A stretch of 64,000 nucleotides of DNA from Herbaspirillum sp. (GCA_028292625.1 JAQGLY010000047.1:1-64000); one strand, 5' to 3'; counted from the first letter of the stretch, positions 27,268-36,931 are shown. A program made the numbers and translations. The notes: generated by a model not told the origin, from the sequence alone.

Positions 27268-28053
27268 CTAGGCCTGCAATACGGATGACGCCAATAATTG
27301 CGTATAAGGATGTTGCGGATCGTCCAGTACCTGATCGGTCAATCCCTGTTCCACGACTTGTCCCTGGCGCATCACCATCAGCCGGTGCGCCAGCAATCTG
27401 GCCACCGCCAGATCGTGCGTGACGATGACCGCCGCGACATGCAATTGCGACACCAGTTGACGCAACAGATCGAGCAAGCGCGCCTGCACCGACACATCCA
27501 GGCTCGCGGTGGGCTCGTCCATGAAAATCAGGCGTGGCCGGGTTACCAGATTACGCGCGATCTGCAAACGCTGTTGCATCCCGCCCGAGAAATTGCGCGG
27601 CAAATCGTCGATGCGGGCGGTGTCGATTTCGACCCGCTCCAGCCAGCTCATCGCTTCTTCGCGGATCTGTCCGTAATGGCGCGCGCCAACCGCCATCAGG
27701 CGTTCGCCGACGTTGGCGCCGGCCGATACGTTGGAGCGCAAACCCTCGCGCGCGCTTTGATGGACAAATCCCCAATCCGTGCGCGACAACAGGCGGCGGC
27801 GCGCCTCGCTGATCTGGTACAGATCGACCACGCCTTCGTGGCGGGTCGAAAACAATACCTGCCCGGCGCTAGGCGCAAGATGGCCGGCCAGGCAATTGAG
27901 CAAGGTGCTTTTGCCGGAACCGGATTCGCCGACGATGCCCAGCACTTCGCCGGGATAGAGCTGCAGATTGATATTGTCGCAAGCGGTGAAATCGCCAAAG
28001 CGGTGACTCAGATTTTCGGCGACCAGCAAGGGGGAGGATGGTATCGGCATCAT
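27268..28053 (-). CDS. phnK: C-P lyase complex ABC-type protein PhnK
   Basis: A 261-residue ATP-binding protein that docks on the PhnGHIJ core. Walker A is GESGSGKST, the signature is NFSGGMQQRLQIARNL and Walker B is LIFMDEPTASLD; the family segment DWGFVHQSAREGLR is present. The first of two adjacent ATGs (28053) overlaps the phnJ stop, so translation is coupled. Confidence 0.95.
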   Translation of the reverse strand: MMPIPSSPLLVAENLSHRFGDFTACDNINLQLYPGEVLGIVGESGSGKSTLLNCLAGHLAPSAGQVLFSTRHEGVVDLYQISEARRRLLSRTDWGFVHQSAREGLRSNVSAGANVGERLMAVGARHYGQIREEAMSWLERVEIDTARIDDLPRNFSGGMQQRLQIARNLVTRPRLIFMDEPTASLDVSVQARLLDLLRQLVSQLHVAAVIVTHDLAVARLLAHRLMVMRQGQVVEQGLTDQVLDDPQHPYTQLLASSVLQA

Positions 28054-28958
28054 GACGGCTCGCCAGTGGTATCGGCTTGGGCCGCAACCCGCTGCCGGCA
28101 ATAATCGGAATCGCTGCACACATACATGCGCGCGCCGTGGTCGTCGACGATGATTTCATCCAGAAAGCTGGCGTCGGAACCGCACAAGCTGCAGCTATGC
28201 TCCCAGCTTTCGATTTCAAACGGATGGTCTTCGAAATCGAGGCTTTTGACCGTCGTATACGGCGGCACCGCGTAAATCCGCTTTTCGCGACCGGCGCCAA
28301 ATAGCTGCAGGGCCGGGCTGCGATCGAGCTTCGGATTGTCGAATTTCGGAATCGGCGATGGCCGCATCATGTAGCGGTGATTGACCACCACCGGGTAATC
28401 GTAGGAAGTGGCGATCTTGCCCAGGCGCGCGATGTCTTCGTACAAGCCCACGCTCATCAGGCCGTAATCGGCCATCGCATGCAGCTTGCGGGTCTGCTGT
28501 TCGCTCGGCTCCAGCCAGCGCAGCGGCTCCGGCACCGGCACCTGATAAATCATGATCTGACCGGACGACAACGGCGTCTCCGGGATGCGGTGGCGGGTCT
28601 GGATCAAGGTGGCGTCGACGGTTCGTTCCGTCGTTGCAACGCCCGCGGTGCGGCGGAAAAACCGGCGGATATTGACCGCGTTGGTGGTGTCGTCGGAACC
28701 CTGATCGATCACCTTGAGCACATCGTGCCGGCCCAGCACCGCGGCGGTCACTTGAATGCCGCCCGTGCCCCAGCCGTATGGCAGCGGCATTTCGCGGCCG
28801 CCGAACGGCACCTGATAGCCCGGAATCGCGACCGCCTTCAGGATGGAGCGGCGAATCATGCGCTTGGTCTGTTCGTCCAGGAACGCAAAATTGTAGCCGG
28901 CTTCCGGCTCCACCGCGGCCTGCGCATACTGCTGTTGTTCAATGACGGTTTCCATCAT
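28050..28958 (-). CDS. phnJ: carbon-phosphorus lyase, radical SAM subunit
   Basis: A 302-residue catalytic subunit that uses an iron-sulfur cluster and S-adenosylmethionine to cleave the C-P bond, releasing alkane and ribose 1,2-cyclic phosphate 5-phosphate. The four cysteines have the same spacing as E. coli PhnJ (C256, C259, C281, C287; C-X2-C-X21-C-X5-C). Early blocks (AIPGYQVPFGGREMPLPYGW; GTGGIQVTAAVLG) match the family, including the glycine-rich active-site loop. It overlaps phnI by four bases (ATGA). Confidence 0.96.
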   Translation of the reverse strand: MMETVIEQQQYAQAAVEPEAGYNFAFLDEQTKRMIRRSILKAVAIPGYQVPFGGREMPLPYGWGTGGIQVTAAVLGRHDVLKVIDQGSDDTTNAVNIRRFFRRTAGVATTERTVDATLIQTRHRIPETPLSSGQIMIYQVPVPEPLRWLEPSEQQTRKLHAMADYGLMSVGLYEDIARLGKIATSYDYPVVVNHRYMMRPSPIPKFDNPKLDRSPALQLFGAGREKRIYAVPPYTTVKSLDFEDHPFEIESWEHSCSLCGSDASFLDEIIVDDHGARMYVCSDSDYCRQRVAAQADTTGEPS

Positions 28959-30112
28959 GCCGCTTTCTGTGCATCCGAGGCCGACACATCGGGAAACTCT
29001 TCTTCCGCGGCGGCGTCGGCGGCCTGCGCGGTCTGACGGCGCAGCGCCCGCACCAGATTGAGTTCGGACTGGAAGTCCACGTAATGCGGCAGCTTCAAAT
29101 GCTGCAAAAAACCGGATGCTTCGACATTGTCCGAATGGTATAGCACGAACTCGGCCATCTGCGCCGGCGCGGTGGCCTCTTCGCCCAACTCCTCGCAGCG
29201 CAGGGATCTATCCATCAAGCCCATCGCCATCGTCTTCCGCTCGTTATAGCCGAAGGTCAAACCGTAGCCGCGCGTGAAGCAGGCGGCTTCGGTATGCGAT
29301 CCCGCAAACTGGTTCACCATCTGGCACTCGGTGATTTCGATCTCGCCGATGTCGATCGCGAATCCCAGCTCTTCCGGGACCACCTCGACGGCGACTTTTC
29401 CGTGCCGGATTTCGCCGGCGAACGGATGCGTATTCGCATATCCGCGCTGCGTCGAATACGCCATCGCCAGCACAAAGCCTTCATCGGCGCGGGCCAGATT
29501 CTGCAGGCGGATATCGCGCCCCGCGGGAAACGCCAACGGCTCGCGCGTCAGGTCACCGGGCACCGGATCGCCTTCCGGCATCGGTTCCTGCTGGATCAAG
29601 CCTTCCGCGTTCAGGAAGTCCAGCACGCGGGGCATCGCACGGCCGCTTTCCCGCACTTTCGCGGCAGCGGCCGGCTGCGGCGCATCCGCCACCTGCAAAC
29701 CGGATTCGGCGGCCAATGAAAAATCCAGCAGGCGCTGCGTGTAATCGTAAGTCGCGCCCAGAACCTGCCCGCCGGGCACGTCCTTGAATGTGCTGGAAAT
29801 GCGGCGCTCGATCGTCATCTTGGACGTATCCAGCGGCAGCGTAGACAACAGCCGCGGCAGTGTGGTGCGATAGGCGCGCAACAGGAAAACCGCTTCCAGC
29901 AAATCGCCGCTGGCCTGCTTGATCGCCAGCGCCGCCAGATCCCGGTCGTACAGCGATCCTTCGGTCATCACGCGGGCGACCGCCAATGGCATTTGCTCGC
30001 GAATCTGGGCAATCGACAATTCCGGCAGCGTGGTATCGCCACGCCGGGCGCGCGCCAATGCCAGATAGGATGCTTCGATGGCTCTTTCGCCGCCTTTGAC
30101 TGCTACATACAT
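28955..30112 (-). CDS. phnI: C-P lyase core subunit PhnI
   Basis: A 385-residue subunit that, with PhnGHL, displaces adenine from ATP by phosphonate. Characteristic blocks are MYVAVKGGERAIEASYLALA, SLYDRDLAALAIKQASGDLL, FLLRAYRTTLPRL and CFTRGYGLTFGYNERKTMAM. The C-terminal tail after about residue 365 is Ala/Glu-rich. The ATG follows GGAGTGACGAA. Length is near the family norm. Confidence 0.95.
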   Translation of the reverse strand: MYVAVKGGERAIEASYLALARARRGDTTLPELSIAQIREQMPLAVARVMTEGSLYDRDLAALAIKQASGDLLEAVFLLRAYRTTLPRLLSTLPLDTSKMTIERRISSTFKDVPGGQVLGATYDYTQRLLDFSLAAESGLQVADAPQPAAAAKVRESGRAMPRVLDFLNAEGLIQQEPMPEGDPVPGDLTREPLAFPAGRDIRLQNLARADEGFVLAMAYSTQRGYANTHPFAGEIRHGKVAVEVVPEELGFAIDIGEIEITECQMVNQFAGSHTEAACFTRGYGLTFGYNERKTMAMGLMDRSLRCEELGEEATAPAQMAEFVLYHSDNVEASGFLQHLKLPHYVDFQSELNLVRALRRQTAQAADAAAEEEFPDVSASDAQKAA

Positions 30113-30153
30113 TTCGTCACTCCATCAAGCGAGGGGAATTCTTTGCGCAACAT

Positions 30154-30765
30154 TCAAGAGGCAATGGCCGTCGTGCGCGGCAGGCCGAGAATGCGCGATC
30201 CGTGGCAGAACACCAGATCGACGCCCATCGGAAATCCGGCGACGTTCTGTTGCCATATCGCGTCGAAATTGCCGGGCAGGCCGCTCACATTGACCGCATG
30301 CCTGTCGGCGATCCCCGGACCGGATAAATAACGCGTCGGCCCATCGTCAAGCCCCGGCACCTGCACAAATACGGCCGTCGAACGATCCGGATATTCCATC
30401 GTGCCCTGCGCGAATTTTTCCAGTGCGTATTCGGCGTCCAATTGCCGCGCATCGGTGATCACGGCAAAGGCTGCGTCGTCCATCGCGCCGACCAGACGGC
30501 AGCCGCAATGAAAACGCAGATACGTCACCAGCGCGACATTGTCCGCGCCACGGTCCAGCCAGACCGCCGTCTCGAAGTCGGCCAGCGTCAGGCATAGCGC
30601 GGCGGTAGCCGCAAACATCGGCGCGGGGCATTGCACATCCGCTGCGATGGTCTGTATCAAACCGGGTTCGGACAGGGCTTTAAGGACGGTGCGAAAGGTC
30701 GATTGGGTGTCATGCACCGGATCGTCCCACGCCGGCTGCAGTTCGCTTTCCAGGATAGCGCTCAT
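30154..30765 (-). CDS. phnH: C-P lyase core subunit PhnH
   Basis: A 203-residue subunit (family PhnH) beginning MSAILESELQPAWDDPVHDT, followed by STFRTVLKALSEPGLIQTI. The block TLADFETAVWLDRGADNVAL and the tail GVDLVFCHGSRILGLPRTT are typical. The start overlaps phnG by four bases (ATGA), which fixes the ATG at 30765-30763. PhnH is a scaffold in the PhnGHIJ complex. Confidence 0.94.
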   Translation of the reverse strand: MSAILESELQPAWDDPVHDTQSTFRTVLKALSEPGLIQTIAADVQCPAPMFAATAALCLTLADFETAVWLDRGADNVALVTYLRFHCGCRLVGAMDDAAFAVITDARQLDAEYALEKFAQGTMEYPDRSTAVFVQVPGLDDGPTRYLSGPGIADRHAVNVSGLPGNFDAIWQQNVAGFPMGVDLVFCHGSRILGLPRTTAIAS

Positions 30766-31238
30766 TCGTTTTCTTCCCGCACCATGGCCATGAAATCGAC
30801 CCGCGTCGCTTCCGCGCGGGCTTCGGTCAACGCCCGTTGCGCCGTCAGCGCCTGCTCTATTGGCGCCAGTACGATTTGCTCGACCTGCGCCGCCGCATCG
30901 CTTTGCAGCAAGGCGTCGAAAACCGCCGCCCACTCCGCGTGCCGCGCATCACGTCCGGCGACGTAGGCCACGCCCATCTCGCCGGACGTCAGGCGCAGCG
31001 CGCAACGCGTCACCGACATTTCGCCCAGATTGAATTGCTGACCGGTGCCGCCGGTGCGCGCCCGCACCATCGCCAGCCCGATTTCGGGGCGGCGCAGCCA
31101 GACATAGGAAGGAAGAGAGCCGTGCCGGCGCGTATATTGGTCGACTGTTTCGGCCAGAATGGCGCCCGGCGCCTTGGCCAGCAATGACATCCAGTGCGCA
31201 CGCCCCTGCGGGGTTGCGGCGGTTATTTGTGATTTCAT
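30762..31238 (-). CDS. phnG: C-P lyase core subunit PhnG
   Basis: A 158-residue protein with PhnG motifs RAHWMSLLAKAP, GLAMVRARTGGTGQQFNLGE and VTRCALRLTSGEMGVAYVAG. It is the first gene of the leftward C-P lyase unit. No phnF-type regulator precedes it; instead a divergent DUF1045-PhnN gene starts 144 bases away. A 13-base sequence upstream recurs before phnC. Confidence 0.94.
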   Translation of the reverse strand: MKSQITAATPQGRAHWMSLLAKAPGAILAETVDQYTRRHGSLPSYVWLRRPEIGLAMVRARTGGTGQQFNLGEMSVTRCALRLTSGEMGVAYVAGRDARHAEWAAVFDALLQSDAAAQVEQIVLAPIEQALTAQRALTEARAEATRVDFMAMVREENE

Positions 31239-31260
31239 GCACGCATTTGAACACTCAATT

Positions 31261-31284
31261 ATTAAAGCTTGATGACATTGTCAT
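31261..31284 (-). promoter_or_regulatory. candidate Pho-box-like site upstream of phnG
   Basis: The minus strand has ATGACA-A-TGTCAT (palindrome, plus 31272-31284) running into ATGTCATCAAGCT. The 13 bases AGCTTGATGACAT (plus 31266-31278) are identical to a site upstream of phnC. TGTCAT is the core of PhoB half sites (CTGTCAT). The second half site is weak here, so PhoB control is a hypothesis. Confidence 0.45.
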
Positions 31285-31381
31285 ATATCTCGACATATAG
31301 TGCGTTGTGGAAATGTCAAGATGCGGTAACAATTAGCGCATAGGCTATAAAGCTTTCTCCTCAATCGGACTTCCCGTTGCC

Positions 31382-32695
31382 ATGAACGACACAGCACGCT
31401 ATGCCATTTATTTCGCCCCCGCCGCCAGCTCTGCCTGGTGGACCGCGGGCAGCCACTGGCTGGGCCGCGACGCCGAGAGCGGCGCCGATTGCCCGCAGCC
31501 ATCCGCCGCAGGCGTGTCGCCGGACGCATTCAGGCAGATCACCGAGCATCCGCGCCGCTACGGCTTTCACGCCACCTTGAAGGCGCCGTTTCGGCTGGCC
31601 GAAGGTTTTTCGGAAGCGCATCTGCTGGCGATGGCGCAAGCTTTCGCCGCGGAGCAGCAAGCGCTGCGGATCGACGGTATCGGCATCCGCCCGCTGAATC
31701 GGTTTTTGGCGCTGCAAACCACGGATCGCGGCAGCCGGGAGCGGATTAATGCACTGGCCACGCGCTGCGTCAGTTACTTCGACCTGCTCAGAGCCGCGCC
31801 CTCGGCCACGGAATTATCCAAGCGGCTCAGCGCCGGTTTAAGTCCGCGCCAGGAAGCCCTGAATGCGCGCTGGGGCTATCCGTATACAGAGGAAGAGTAT
31901 CGCTTTCACATGACGCTGACCTGCGAGCTGACGGGCATCCATGAAAATGCCGCGGCGGCGATCGGCGATGCCGCCGGCGCCTGTTTCGCCGAGGCGCTGG
32001 CAACGCCGTTGACGATAGACGGTCTGGCCATTTTCAAGGAATCCTCGCCCGGCGCGCCGATGACCGTCTGGAAGCGGCTGCCGTTTTCAAATCGCGCCGC
32101 CGCCAACGCCAATGACGCAAACAGCTCTGGCCTGCCTGCGGCGGGCCGCCTCTTTTTCGTCGTCGGCCCATCGGGAGTTGGCAAGGATTCGCTGCTGCAA
32201 TGGGTGAAAAACCAGCTGTCGGAAGAGGCCGGCCCGATCTTCGCCCGCCGCAGCATCACGCGTGCGGCCCATGCCAGCGAAGCGCACGAGCCGATGACGC
32301 AGGAAGCGTTCCTGCAAGCCGCGCAAACCGGTCATTTCAGCATGCGCTGGCAAGCCAACGACACCAGTTACGGCATACGCCGCGGCATCGAAGCCGAATT
32401 GAAAGCCGGCCGCGACGTCATCGTGAACGGCTCGCGCGAATACATACCGCAACTGCGTGAGTTATTCCCCGATGCGCAGATACTCTGGATCGCCGCCGAT
32501 CCCGCCGCGATCAGGCAGCGCATCGAAAGTCGCAGCCGCGAGACCGGCGCGGCGCTGGAAAAGAGATTGCTGCGGGTAACGGAATTCAACGCGCGGCAAG
32601 CCGATGGCGTCACGCACATCGACAACAGCGGCCCGCTGGAGATCGCCGGCCAGCGACTGCTGGAGATCCTGCAAGGCCGCACATCGTCCAGCTGA
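31382..32695 (+). CDS. phnN: fusion of DUF1045 (2H phosphoesterase-like) and ribose 1,5-bisphosphokinase PhnN
   Basis: A 437-residue two-domain protein. Residues 1-240 are the DUF1045 phosphonate-metabolism domain with paired H-x-T-L motifs (FHATLKAPF about residue 62; FHMTLTCEL about residue 175), as in 2H phosphoesterases. Residues 255-437 are PhnN, a P-loop kinase (VVGPSGVGKDSLLQWV), which makes PRPP from ribose 1,5-bisphosphate. The linker is short and Ala/Asn-rich. PhnP, which opens the cyclic phosphate just before PhnN, is absent from the locus, so the 2H domain may do that step. The gene is divergent from phnG and convergent with phnCDE. Confidence 0.92.
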   Translation: MNDTARYAIYFAPAASSAWWTAGSHWLGRDAESGADCPQPSAAGVSPDAFRQITEHPRRYGFHATLKAPFRLAEGFSEAHLLAMAQAFAAEQQALRIDGIGIRPLNRFLALQTTDRGSRERINALATRCVSYFDLLRAAPSATELSKRLSAGLSPRQEALNARWGYPYTEEEYRFHMTLTCELTGIHENAAAAIGDAAGACFAEALATPLTIDGLAIFKESSPGAPMTVWKRLPFSNRAAANANDANSSGLPAAGRLFFVVGPSGVGKDSLLQWVKNQLSEEAGPIFARRSITRAAHASEAHEPMTQEAFLQAAQTGHFSMRWQANDTSYGIRRGIEAELKAGRDVIVNGSREYIPQLRELFPDAQILWIAADPAAIRQRIESRSRETGAALEKRLLRVTEFNARQADGVTHIDNSGPLEIAGQRLLEILQGRTSSS

Positions 32696-32714
32696 ATCCC
32701 GCTATTTCCAGGAG

Positions 32715-32745
32715 CCGTTCGCACTCAATTTAGGAGTGCGAACGG
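32715..32745. terminator. hairpin between convergent phnN and phnE
   Basis: A 12-base perfect stem (CCGTTCGCACTC with GAGTGCGAACGG, 32715-32726 and 32734-32745) with a seven-base loop fills the 53-base gap between two convergent genes. No T tract follows on either side, so a bidirectional stop or mRNA end-protection is inferred from position. Confidence 0.6.
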
Positions 32746-32748
32746 ACC

Positions 32749-33558
32749 CTAAATAAACAGCTTGCGCAGACGCGAAGACGACAGATCGATCACCGACACG
32801 GTCACGACGATCATTATCAGCACCGCGCAGGTCTGCGCATACTGGAAGCCGCGAATCACATCCCACAAAATCTGCCCGATGCCGCCGGCGCCGACCATGC
32901 CCAGCACCGTCGCCGACCGCACATTGGCCTCGAAGCGATACAGCGTATAGGAAATCCACAGCGGCAGGACCTGCGGCAGTACGCCGAACGCGATTTCTTC
33001 TAGGGCATGCGCCCCGGTGGCGCGGATGCCCTCGACCGGCTGCGGATCGATCGCTTCGACTGCCTCCGAAAACAGTTTCGACAAGGTCCCGGTGGTTGCC
33101 ACGAACAACGCCAGCACGCCGGCAAACGGCCCCAGTCCGACCGCCACAACGAACAGCATCGCAAACACCATTTCGTTAATCGCGCGCGCGGCGTCCATCA
33201 GGCGGCGTACCGGCTGGCTGATCCATGGCGGCACGATATTGGACGAAGCGAGCAGACCGCACGGCACCGCGCATACCACCGCCAGCGCAGTTCCCCAAAC
33301 GGCGATCTGCAAAGTCACCACCATTTCGCTCACATAGGTATCCCAGTCGTGAAAATCCGGCGGGAAAAAACTGGCCAGATAGGTCGTCATATTGCCGCCG
33401 TCCCGGAACAGGTCCAGCGGCCGCATGTCCGCCCCTCCCCAGGATGCCATCAGCACCGCCGCCAGCACGCCCCAAAACAGGGTGCGCCCCAAGGGCGGCT
33501 TGGGAGGGACCGGCAGCACAACGGCAGCGCGTATTTTCGGTGATGCCGGAATAGTCAT
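32749..33558 (-). CDS. phnE: phosphonate ABC transporter permease
   Basis: A 269-residue inner-membrane permease with about six helices. PhnE blocks are visible: [40 protein letters not shown] and the coupling motif [20 protein letters not shown], then [19 protein letters not shown]. It forms the translocation path with PhnC; only one PhnE is present. It starts four bases after phnD. Confidence 0.93.
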   Translation of the reverse strand: MTIPASPKIRAAVVLPVPPKPPLGRTLFWGVLAAVLMASWGGADMRPLDLFRDGGNMTTYLASFFPPDFHDWDTYVSEMVVTLQIAVWGTALAVVCAVPCGLLASSNIVPPWISQPVRRLMDAARAINEMVFAMLFVVAVGLGPFAGVLALFVATTGTLSKLFSEAVEAIDPQPVEGIRATGAHALEEIAFGVLPQVLPLWISYTLYRFEANVRSATVLGMVGAGGIGQILWDVIRGFQYAQTCAVLIMIVVTVSVIDLSSSRLRKLFI

Positions 33559-33561
33559 TGC

Positions 33562-34536
33562 TTACACTTTTTCCAGATCGACCAATTTGCGATTGATGAC
33601 TTCCAGCTTCGCCTTCTTCTCGTCGGCGTTCATCGCGGTATCGGCTTCGATTTTGGTTTTATCCTTGAACAGATTGAGTTGGCGAATCGGATTAAGCTGC
33701 GCATCGCTGGAAGGGGCGAAGCCCTTTATCAGCAATTTCGCCAATTGCGCCTGCTCCTGCGTGGCGTTCGGTCCTGTACCGTAACTCAGCAGAAATTCCT
33801 TGATCTTTGCCTTGGTTGCTTCCGGCAAATCTTTACGCCAAACCAGCGGATCGGAAGCGATGAGCGGCGATTTCCATACGATGCGCATTTTTTCCGCAAC
33901 TTCAGGCATACGGGCGACTATCCGATCCATGGTGTCGGAAGCGAACACGGCGGCATCGATCTGCTTGTTGACGACTGCCAGAATATTGGCCTCGTGATTG
34001 CTGGTGCGCACTGCTTTGAACGCCGTTTTTGAATCGAGATTGTTTTTTGCAAAAATGTAGTAGCTCGGCACCAGGAAGCCGGAGGTCGAATTGGGGTCGC
34101 CCATACCGAAGCTCATGGTCTTGGCGTTTTTCAGAAGATCATCGAGGGTCTTGATCGGGCTGTCCTTCGGCACACCGACCATGCTGTAATAACCTTGCGT
34201 GCCATCGGCATTGACCTTGTGCGCGAACACTTCGCCGTTGGAGCGGTCGACCGCCTGCATCGCCGATTCGTTACCGAACCATGCAATCTGCACCTTGCCG
34301 AAACGCATGCCTTCAATGACGCCCGCATAGTCGGATGCGAAGAAAGCATTGACTTTGACGCCCAGTTTTTTGCTCAGTCCATCCAATATCGGCTGCCAGT
34401 CCTGCTTCATGTTTTGCGACGACTCAGTCGAGATGAACCCGAAGTTGATTTCCTTGCCGGCCTCTTGCGCATGGACCGCGCCACCGGCCAGCACGGCAAA
34501 GGCCATGGTTGCGGCGGAAATTATTTTTTTAAACAT
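33562..34536 (-). CDS. phnD: phosphonate-binding periplasmic protein
   Basis: A 324-residue binding protein with a signal peptide cut after VHAQ (MFKKIISAATMAFAVLAGGA). The mature part has PhnD features: INFGFISTESSQNMKQDWQP, FFASDYAGVIEGMRFGKVQI, FGMGDPNSTSGFLVPSYYIF. The loop STSG and nearby aromatics usually contact the phosphonate. The ATG at 34536 follows AGGGATC. It delivers phosphonate to PhnE/PhnC. Confidence 0.94.
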   Translation of the reverse strand: MFKKIISAATMAFAVLAGGAVHAQEAGKEINFGFISTESSQNMKQDWQPILDGLSKKLGVKVNAFFASDYAGVIEGMRFGKVQIAWFGNESAMQAVDRSNGEVFAHKVNADGTQGYYSMVGVPKDSPIKTLDDLLKNAKTMSFGMGDPNSTSGFLVPSYYIFAKNNLDSKTAFKAVRTSNHEANILAVVNKQIDAAVFASDTMDRIVARMPEVAEKMRIVWKSPLIASDPLVWRKDLPEATKAKIKEFLLSYGTGPNATQEQAQLAKLLIKGFAPSSDAQLNPIRQLNLFKDKTKIEADTAMNADEKKAKLEVINRKLVDLEKV

Positions 34537-34603
34537 GATAGATCCCTTGTTAAATGGACGAACAATTACGGATAAGCAATTGGCATAAAAAACTGGTCTG
34601 GCT

Positions 34604-35452
34604 TCAGGCCACCGCGGCCATCGCCGTTGCCGTATCGAATACGGCCGGTGCATCGGCCCGGGGGCGCGTCAACGCATTCGATCCGCCTAAAATGTCTTCT
34701 GCTTCGGCGCCGTACAGGTCGCGCAGCATTTGCTCCGACAATGCGCTGGACGGGCCGTCGTATACGACGCGTCCCTTGTTCAGGGCGACCGTGCGCGCAC
34801 AGAAACGCAAGGCCACGTCAACTTGATGCAATGACACGATGACAGTGGTGCCATCCTCGCGATTGATGTCCGACAATGTTTGCATCACGCGGCGGGCCGA
34901 TTCCGGGTCCAGCGATGCGATAGGCTCATCGGCCAGTACGACACGCGCTTTTTGAACGATGCTGCGCGCAATGGCTGCGCGTTGCTGCTGACCGCCGGAC
35001 AACGCCGAGGCACGCTTGTAGGCGTGGTCGGAAATACCGACGCGCACCAGCGCTTCCAGCCCCAACGCCTTTTCTTCCGCGGTGAATATTTTGAAACAGC
35101 TGCGCCATAAAGGCATGCGAGACAAACCACCGGTCAGCACATTGGTCAGCACCGGCAGGCGGCCGACCAGGTTGAATTGCTGGAAAATAAATCCGATGTT
35201 GCCGCGTACGGCGCGGATATTGCGGTCGATCACACCATTTTTCTGCACCGACCGGCCGTCGACGCGAATTTCGCCGCTGCCGGGATCGCCCGCCGTCAAA
35301 CCGGACAGATGACGCAGCAAGGTCGACTTCCCGGAGCCTGACGCGCCGATCAACGCGACCATTTCTCCTGCGTTGAACGACAGATTGACCTGATTCAGGG
35401 CGGTGAAACCGCCGCGGAATGTCTTTGACAAACCCTTGATTTGAACAGTCAT
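34604..35452 (-). CDS. phnC: phosphonate ABC transporter ATPase
   Basis: A 282-residue ATPase: Walker [10 protein letters not shown], signature [16 protein letters not shown], Walker [15 protein letters not shown] and switch histidine [10 protein letters not shown]. PhnC-specific stretches are [20 protein letters not shown] and [13 protein letters not shown]. The tail past about residue 250 is Ala-rich. It is first in the leftward phnCDE unit, preceded by a roughly 285-base spacer holding the shared phn motif. Confidence 0.94.
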   Translation of the reverse strand: MTVQIKGLSKTFRGGFTALNQVNLSFNAGEMVALIGASGSGKSTLLRHLSGLTAGDPGSGEIRVDGRSVQKNGVIDRNIRAVRGNIGFIFQQFNLVGRLPVLTNVLTGGLSRMPLWRSCFKIFTAEEKALGLEALVRVGISDHAYKRASALSGGQQQRAAIARSIVQKARVVLADEPIASLDPESARRVMQTLSDINREDGTTVIVSLHQVDVALRFCARTVALNKGRVVYDGPSSALSEQMLRDLYGAEAEDILGGSNALTRPRADAPAVFDTATAMAAVA

Positions 35453-35555
35453 GTTGATAGCCGATCTGCCGTTGGGCGAAGTTGAATCGTTCCAAGCTGG
35501 TGGCTCAGGAGATTAGAGTCGAAGTATCGCTATCGAATGTGTCCGGCGTGTGAAA

Positions 35556-35579
35556 GTAATGTGTCAGCTTGATGACATG
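35556..35579 (-). promoter_or_regulatory. candidate Pho box upstream of phnC
   Basis: On the minus strand ATGTCAT-CAAG-CTGACAC has the 11-base half-site period of a Pho box (consensus CTGTCAT, four bases, CTGTCAT). It lies about 105-125 bases before phnC, and its core of 13 bases repeats the site upstream of phnG exactly. A GC-rich nine-base hairpin at 35642-35662 in the same spacer has no T tract. Confidence 0.5.
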
Positions 35580-35737
35580 CGCCGGCACGAAGGGGGGTGA
35601 AGAGAGATGGCCCCGGGATGGGACGCAATAACAGGTGGGAACGCGCCGGCGCCGCCGGCGCGCTTCGGGTACAGAGGGAGGCTCGTGACCGCAATTCCGG
35701 ATTTTCGCCGGACTCGGGGTCGAAACGGATTTAGGTC

Positions 35738-36781
35738 TTAATTGTTCACTTTGAAAATTTGCAGCCCAGCCTCGGCCGCCTGCTCCCCCTTGGTGTGAAC
35801 GACATAAAACCGGTTCAGCGAAGGCACATACACCGAAGTCTTGCCGCCCAAGGTATCCACGTGTTGAATCCGCTGATAACTATCCGGATTTTCCTGCCTG
35901 AAGACATCAACCCCTTCCGCACCGGAAACAATCAGGCGATGCCGCTTGGCGTCGAAGGTCATATCGTCGGAAATATTCACGGTATTGAAGGTGGCGATCA
36001 GTTTTCCGTTGGTCGAATCGACGACGAACAGCACGCCGGGATTGCGAGACCCGATGAACAACCGGTGATTGGCCTCATCGAAACCCATCGCCGCATTCGA
36101 ATTCAGGCCGGGAAAGGTCCAGGTCTGCACCACCGATTTGGTCTTCAGATCGATGACGCCGATCTGATTCTTGTCGCGCATATTGACATACAGCCGGTTG
36201 GCTTTGCGATCGAGCGCCATGCCCTTCAGTGTAGCGGCCTCGACACGGATGCGGTCGATGACTTCTTTCCGGTCGACCGAAATCAGGCTGATATAGGAGT
36301 AATCGGCTTGGGCGCCTTTCCCGCCATTTCCTAGATAAATAATCCTCGATACCGGATCGAACACGCCGAAATCCGGCCCCGCCTCCAGCGGAATGCGCTT
36401 GATCAGATGCAGGTCGGTGGCGTCGAGCACATCGCAGGCGGCGTCATGCGCGTCGGCGACGAACAATTCGTTTTTGTCGGGCATCAAGGACAGCATGTGC
36501 GGACTCTTGACCAGGTTTGTTACGCTCCTGAGGTGCTCACCCGTTTTCAGGTTGAAGACCTCGATCGAACCATAGTCCTCGGCTGGCACAAACAATCTGT
36601 TTTTCTTGAGATCTACCGCGAAATGATCGAAGTCGCCACCGGTAACGGCAGGCAGCGGTATGCTCTTGATTTGCTCCAGAGGCGCCGGCGCCGCGACGGC
36701 ATTAAAACCGAGACAAACAGTCGACAAGGCAATGAGCTGAATTGCCGAACGCGCTGCAACGAATCTTTTCAAAATTTTCAT
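35738..36781 (-). CDS. secreted YncE-like beta-propeller protein
   Basis: A 347-residue protein with a signal peptide (MKILKRFVAARSAIQLIALS, hydrophobic, cut near AVAA-PAP) and repeated propeller blades: NRLFVPAEDYGSIEVFNLKT, NELFVADAHDAACDVLDATD, NRLYVNMRDKNQIGVIDLKT, HRLFIGSRNPGVLFVVDSTN. The blade pattern resembles YVTN/YncE proteins. The ATG at 36781 follows AGGATAAAA. The role is unknown; it may bind ligand or partner protein in the periplasm. No operon partner is evident. Confidence 0.85.
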   Translation of the reverse strand: MKILKRFVAARSAIQLIALSTVCLGFNAVAAPAPLEQIKSIPLPAVTGGDFDHFAVDLKKNRLFVPAEDYGSIEVFNLKTGEHLRSVTNLVKSPHMLSLMPDKNELFVADAHDAACDVLDATDLHLIKRIPLEAGPDFGVFDPVSRIIYLGNGGKGAQADYSYISLISVDRKEVIDRIRVEAATLKGMALDRKANRLYVNMRDKNQIGVIDLKTKSVVQTWTFPGLNSNAAMGFDEANHRLFIGSRNPGVLFVVDSTNGKLIATFNTVNISDDMTFDAKRHRLIVSGAEGVDVFRQENPDSYQRIQHVDTLGGKTSVYVPSLNRFYVVHTKGEQAAEAGLQIFKVNN

Positions 36782-36931
36782 TTTTATCCTAAAAGTGAAT
36801 GCTTCCCAGACCACCCCAGCAGCGGCGGCAGGCTATGCTAATCCGCGGCAAGTTGAATGACCGTATGGTGTTTCCTTTTGAAACGGTGGATTAAAGAACG
36901 TTAATGCTCCGAATTACAGGCTGCCGGTGAA

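Noticed and set aside
35642..35662. GC-rich hairpin before phnC as a terminator
   Set aside because: Nine-base stem but no T tract on either strand; position relative to the propeller gene stop is inconclusive.
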